From NCBI RefSeq assembly GCF_036884655.1, contig NC_088355.1, forward strand, positions 40,351,501 to 40,415,500: a stretch of DNA of 64,000 nt. Reading direction: 5' to 3'. This stretch comes from Musa acuminata AAA Group (taxonomy: Eukaryota; Streptophyta; Magnoliopsida; Zingiberales; Musaceae). Positions 61,001-64,000 of the stretch are shown here, in pieces; the first letter of the stretch is position 1; each line of letters opens with the position of its first letter. A model generated the notes under the pieces. That model did no database searches. It was given only the letters and a program-made list of their open reading frames with translations, and was not told the DNA's origin. The translations under genes and the position numbers were made by a program.

Positions 61001-62056
61001 TTCTCGAGCGACGTCGCTAGTAAATTTTTTTTTTTATCTACGACGTCGCCTCGGCGATGTCGCAATTTTTTTTTAATCTGCGACGTCATTTGTTTTTTTA
61101 TCTACGACGTCGCCTCGACAACGTCGCCCGGGAAGAGAGGTGACGTCGCCTTGGGCGACGTCGCAATTTTTTTTTAATCTGTGACGTCGCTCGAGTTTAC
61201 CTCTATATATATATATATATATATATACTGAGCGGTATATCAAAATATATCGCTCAGTATACAGTACCGTACCATACCGAATATGTCTCAAAATTTTGGT
61301 ATGGTACGAAATTTCAATCCTTACTTTCTAGTTTGTATTAATAGATTCTATCACCATTTGTCAGGAAGGAAACAGATTTTAATCATAAAATCCAAGTTAT
61401 AAGAAGGAATATGCCAGTGAAAATGCTGCAAATAATTTTTTTTTAACTTAGTGATAGAGCATCGGTAGTACCAAAAAGAACTTTGACAGGATAAACTTGA
61501 AATTTTCACTGATACTACTATCAGTGCCTTTACAAGTTTAAGAACTTGATTAATAAAAAGTTCTCTTCAAAATATCCGAATCAAATAACACAACAGATAA
61601 TTTGGCATTATCAAAGAAAATTATTACCTCCCAGAGGTAGACATGTGTGTTGCTAGATCCAACTAAAAGGAAAGGCATCGAGGGATGACGTGATAATGCT
61701 CGTGAGTGAATGTTTTCAACTGTAGCTGGAGGATCTCTAAACTCCTCAAAATCTTCTTCTTCTCCCCATCCTAAACCTACAGCTCCAATACCAGCATAAC
61801 CTGGTATTCCAAATGCTCCACCACCAGTCAGGTCTTTTCCTGGTCTTGCCAAAGAGCCTACGCCAATTGTCGCACCACCCAAACCAAGGTGTGCCCCTCT
61901 TTTGTTCCCAAGGCCAATGCCCTGAGAAACATATGTAGGAACAGGTGTAGATTCACAACCAGCCCACCCATCTTGTGGCCAATCAGAAACTGACCAGATA
62001 TACTCTGCTTGTTGCCTGAAATGTTCCTTATCTTCCAAGTTGAAGAAAATGAGCCC
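52047..62056 (-). CDS. DmX-like / Rabconnectin-3 (Rav1-type) WD40 protein, C-terminal six exons
   Basis: The minus-strand exons visible are 61628-62056, 57944-58167, 57704-57837, 52482-52733, 52221-52399 and 52047-52133, all in phase and ending in TAA. They encode about 434 C-terminal residues of a very large protein. The first begins [16 protein letters not shown] and has a Gly-rich region ([20 protein letters not shown]). WD40 repeats follow: [63 protein letters not shown] and [15 protein letters not shown]. This matches Arabidopsis At2g46560 closely from memory. DmX/Rav1 proteins form the RAVE-type complex that assembles the V-ATPase on endosomes. Earlier exons lie past 64000, or were missed in 62057-64000. 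Two introns, 4970 and 3460 bp, are filled with transposons; the others are 82-106 bp. Confidence 0.9.
53910..54140. repeat. CGGTAC-family remnant in a DmX intron
   Basis: Words such as CAGTACAGTACAGGTGGTAT, CATGGTGGTACAAGCTCAGT and GGTATCACACCGGTCCAAG follow the vocabulary of this family. The terminal repeats are too diverged to set borders. Confidence 0.45.
54145..54672 (+). repeat. Tandem duplication, period about 267 bp
   Basis: Copy 1 starts ATGAACTAGCAAGTTGATTA at 54145 and copy 2 ATGAACCAACAAGTTGATCA at 54412. Both run through GGCCCTTTAACTA or its variant, GGATGCAAGAAGAGCCTAAA and TGAGAGAATGATGAATTTTT. Copy 2 lacks a few bases (CATGACAAGAG region). No coding content is recognised. Confidence 0.85.
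56031..56774. mobile_element. Non-autonomous TIR element with 9-bp target duplication
   Basis: The left end AGTGATTTAAAAAGCGCTAG and the right end, reverse-complemented, TAGTGATTTAAAAAGGCGCT are inverted repeats. TATAATTCC flanks both sides (56022-56030 and 56775-56783), apart from one extra base at the right border. The interior has an AT-rich part, a small inverted repeat around CTGTATACAGTATACTG (about 56274-56305), a GC-rich minisatellite (about 56360-56510) and a GCGC/GCCTCG-rich right part. It lies in a 5-kb DmX intron. The 9-bp duplication suggests the Mutator superfamily. Confidence 0.7.
56360..56510. repeat. Minisatellite GGGAGTGTAAGGAGGCAGCG
   Basis: Three close repeats of GGGAGTGTAAGGAGGCAGCG separated by GGGAGC/ATAGC variants, followed by shorter GGGAGCGGCAGC-type units. 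It lies inside the TIR element and explains the Pro/Leu/Ala-rich minus-strand open frames there, which are not genes. Confidence 0.75.
59247..60013. mobile_element. Non-autonomous TIR element carrying a MORN-repeat gene fragment
   Basis: The left end AGGGTTTTTAATTTTGTAC and the right end, reverse-complemented, AAGGTTTTTAATCTAGTAT are imperfect inverted repeats. The flanks are GATTTTGCC (59238-59246) and GATTTTGTG (60014-60022), a 9-bp duplication with two mismatches. Both ends carry CGGTAC-type words. The GC-rich middle is unlike the flanking intron and holds a host-gene fragment on the minus strand (59606-59830). No transposase is seen, so it is Pack-MULE-like. Confidence 0.6.
59606..59830 (-). 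pseudogene. MORN-repeat protein fragment captured in a transposon
   Basis: The minus-strand frame includes [20 protein letters not shown], then [19 protein letters not shown] and a degraded third repeat ending NDNYHEGG. The spacing (EGEWRRG..GKGKF.WP..ATF.GE) is that of MORN repeats as in plant phosphatidylinositol phosphate kinases and ARC3-like proteins. An open frame of 122 codons (59606-59974) covers it. Upstream codons ([17 protein letters not shown]) may also derive from the donor gene. It is a fragment without a full domain. Confidence 0.6.
60721..61322. mobile_element. Non-autonomous TIR element with GACGTCGC repeats
   Basis: The left end AAGGTCTGCAATACCGAATG and the right end, reverse-complemented, AAGGATTGAAATTTCGTACC are diverged inverted repeats. 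The flanks ACTTTCCAG (60712-60720) and ACTTTCTAG (61323-61331) agree at eight of nine bases. The interior holds a purine-rich part, a repeated module of GCGACGTCGC words joined to TTTTTTTTTAATCTGCGAC (about 61000-61195), and a (TA)n run (61204-61227). It lies in a DmX intron. Confidence 0.65.
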
Positions 62057-64000
62057 CTAAAAATAACCAGTTAATTGGTATAATAACCATAAACAATGAG
62101 GTGCCAAGATATCACCGAAATAAAAATAATGAAACCACAGACATAATTTCCAATATTTCTAATATCAATTATTTCATACTATCAATCTTCAAAAATAAAA
62201 GTACAATATAATTCAAAGGATCAGAATGCTTTTGGTGCCACATATCTTACCCATGACTGATTGTACAGTGACAGCCAATAGAACAGTACATAATAGATAC
62301 CACTAATGCCATGTTCTCCTGTGCCTAAACTAGCTAGAATGCATGTTGCCAGTTCTTCATGAACAGAACACATGATGCACCCTTGACACTCGATGAATAG
62401 TTGCTGACACAGTAAGTACAAGTGTACAACAATACAGCCAACACCGAGATCCGCAATTTGGAACCACCTAAATCATGTATCATAACCCAAAAGAAGAAAG
62501 GAAATATCTGTATGACATGAATAAACATGCAGACCATTTTAAGTAAGGATGAAGGCCTGTGATACTGACAAGTAATTGTAGATCTAACAGAAATGCTATA
62601 TTTTTGTAATTTTTGAGTTACATATATTACCAAGAACTTAAGTATACAGGAATAACTGCAATCCACTTAACCAGGATACGGGCATTTACAGGGAATTACT
62701 TCCACCCCATCTGCACCATCTCGTCAAATGTAAATTTCTGTTGTTGTTTTACAGTATTACTCCAATCCACTGAAGTTTGCAAAATGATTTATTTCATGCC
62801 CCTTTTCACATGTATACAGCAAGTTTTGGAGCATTACTCCATAATTACATGAGCCTAAACTGGAGAAAACAAGGTATAAATTTCTATCCAATAACTAGCT
62901 GTTTACATTCTGGTATTTCTCTTTTGTGCCAAATTGTGCCTCAGCTAAAAGACATGAACTTGATGGTTAGTCACAAAATATTGCCAAGTGTGCCAAAGAA
63001 ATTTTGGGTTATGCTCTACAATCTCCCATTACCAATTCATCAGGGCCCACAGAGTGACACACATAGTATGCATAGAGGTGTCGAGCCATATTCAGGAAGA
63101 GTATATGACAACACTCATATGAAAGGGTGTGAAGGTTAAAGATATTGAAACACAAAGGGGAGTGAGGGAGCAAAAGATTCAACAATATTCATTTACTAAA
63201 ATCTTGAAAGACACCCCAAATTTCCCAAAGATCCACCTATCCACAAATTGAATAATGACAAGCGTGTATCCTCTATAAGTCCTTAAAAAAATATTATATT
63301 ACTCCGAGGGAACAAATATGTCTTGAACAAAAGAGCAAGGTTTTAAGTTTTGGTCCAAGATCCATACTGATTGTTGACAAGACTGGTATGGTACATACTG
63401 GAATATTGCATATTGGCACATCGTATGCTGGCATACTAGTCAACACAAATGACAGACCAAATAGAAAGAAGAGGAGAGGAGAAGGAAGCAGAAAGAGGAG
63501 AACCAATATAGGGAAAGAAAAAGGCAGAGGAGGAGGAAGAGGGGGTAGAGGAGGAGGAGAAGTAAAAGACAAAAAAAAGAATGAAAGAGGTAACGGGTAG
63601 TAGTCTACCACCATGGTGTGGTATGAATACCAGATGGTAAGCTCAACTTCGAGCCGGACTGAGCGAAATTAGAAAATCTGTGTGCTGGAACTTGGTTGGA
63701 GTAGTAAAGAATTTCTATGTACTAAAGCTGCTGAAGTTTTGATAGTAAGCTAATTCTTTTCTATGTACTATAGGAGAATTTCGGTCTAGAAAATTGGTAA
63801 CGTGGACACATCACACAAGTAAACAGGTCAAATCCATGTGACAAATGCATGCATTAAAGAAAAATCAGAAGAAAATTGACAGTCATCAACTTTTGTCCAA
63901 CATGAGGTGATATATTCCAGACTCCAGATTATATGACACAAAAACATTTCATCCATATAGGATTATAGTTGAAAAAGAACCAGTAAAATAAAAAAGCTTC
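62057..64000. other. Upstream DmX intron or unresolved exons
   Basis: On the minus strand the DmX reading frame must continue upstream of 62056, but I could not identify the preceding exon here. A remnant resembling the CGGTAC family (AAGGTTTTAAGTTTTGGT, then ACTGGTATGGTACATACTGG) starts at about 63330. It contains a GA-rich block (63455-63595) and ends near 63670. The rest shows nothing recognisable. Confidence 0.4.

Larger units (their letters stand above)
58168..61627 (-). other. Large DmX intron
   Basis: This 3.46-kb intron separates exons 58167 and 61628. It contains two TIR elements (59247-60013 and 60721-61322); the rest (58200-59240, 60014-60720) is AT-rich with nothing recognisable. 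Confidence 0.8.

Noticed and set aside
63388..63614. Arg/Gly/Lys-rich and Pro/Leu-rich open frames
   Set aside because: They arise from a purine-rich block in a repeat remnant.

Overview
The window is nuclear genomic DNA of a flowering plant. Introns are GT..AG, exons are short, and intergenic and intronic DNA is AT-rich and full of decayed transposons and dinucleotide repeats. Proteins and gene order are plant-specific. A large-genome monocot of the banana type (Musa/Ensete) is my best guess, but that rests on general style and not on a diagnostic marker.

Layout. (1) 754-12455 (+): an SKIP8-like F-box gene with three small exons and two large introns. Intron 1 (7.8 kb) holds a 171-bp tandem duplication and a decayed chromodomain-bearing Ty3/gypsy element. 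Intron 2 holds a LINE tail. (2) 14238-14672 (-): a small MGNC-type DUF4228/PADRE-like gene. (3) 14673-19219: repeat-rich DNA, an LTR-like GC block and the promoter of an auxin response factor (ARF) gene. (4) 19220-22516 (+): a complete 14-exon ARF gene of 666 aa with B3, ARF and PB1 domains and an RLFG motif. (5) 22517-26607: a decayed Ty1/copia element on the minus strand and a degenerate tandem repeat. (6) 26608-30209 (-): a three-exon, 66-aa complex I B9/NDUFA3-like subunit. (7) 31832-36598 (-): a nine-exon alpha/beta hydrolase of 342 aa. (8) 38609-41453 (-): a two-exon plant protein of unknown function with one C-terminal membrane segment. (9) 46400-48282: a palindromic Mutator-like element carrying two opposed copies of a DUF3537 gene fragment, flanked by a 9-bp direct repeat. 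(10) 52047-62056 (-): the last six exons of a DmX/Rabconnectin-3 (Rav1-like) WD40 gene, whose upstream exons lie beyond 64000. Its two large introns are swollen by several terminal-inverted-repeat elements, one carrying a MORN-repeat gene fragment.

The genes do not form one pathway. They cover protein turnover (F-box), auxin transcription, mitochondrial respiration, an esterase-type hydrolase and V-ATPase/endosome regulation. The order ARF, B9 subunit, unknown membrane protein, DmX matches, from memory, Arabidopsis At2g46530 (ARF11), At2g46540, At2g46550 and At2g46560. This looks like conserved microsynteny with the hydrolase added.

The most unusual material is the set of non-autonomous elements with 9-bp or near 9-bp target duplications (46400-48282, 56031-56774, 59247-60013, 60721-61322). 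Two of them carry host gene fragments. Exon boundaries were placed by reading splice sites and checking that phase is kept through every junction; no transcript data were available.
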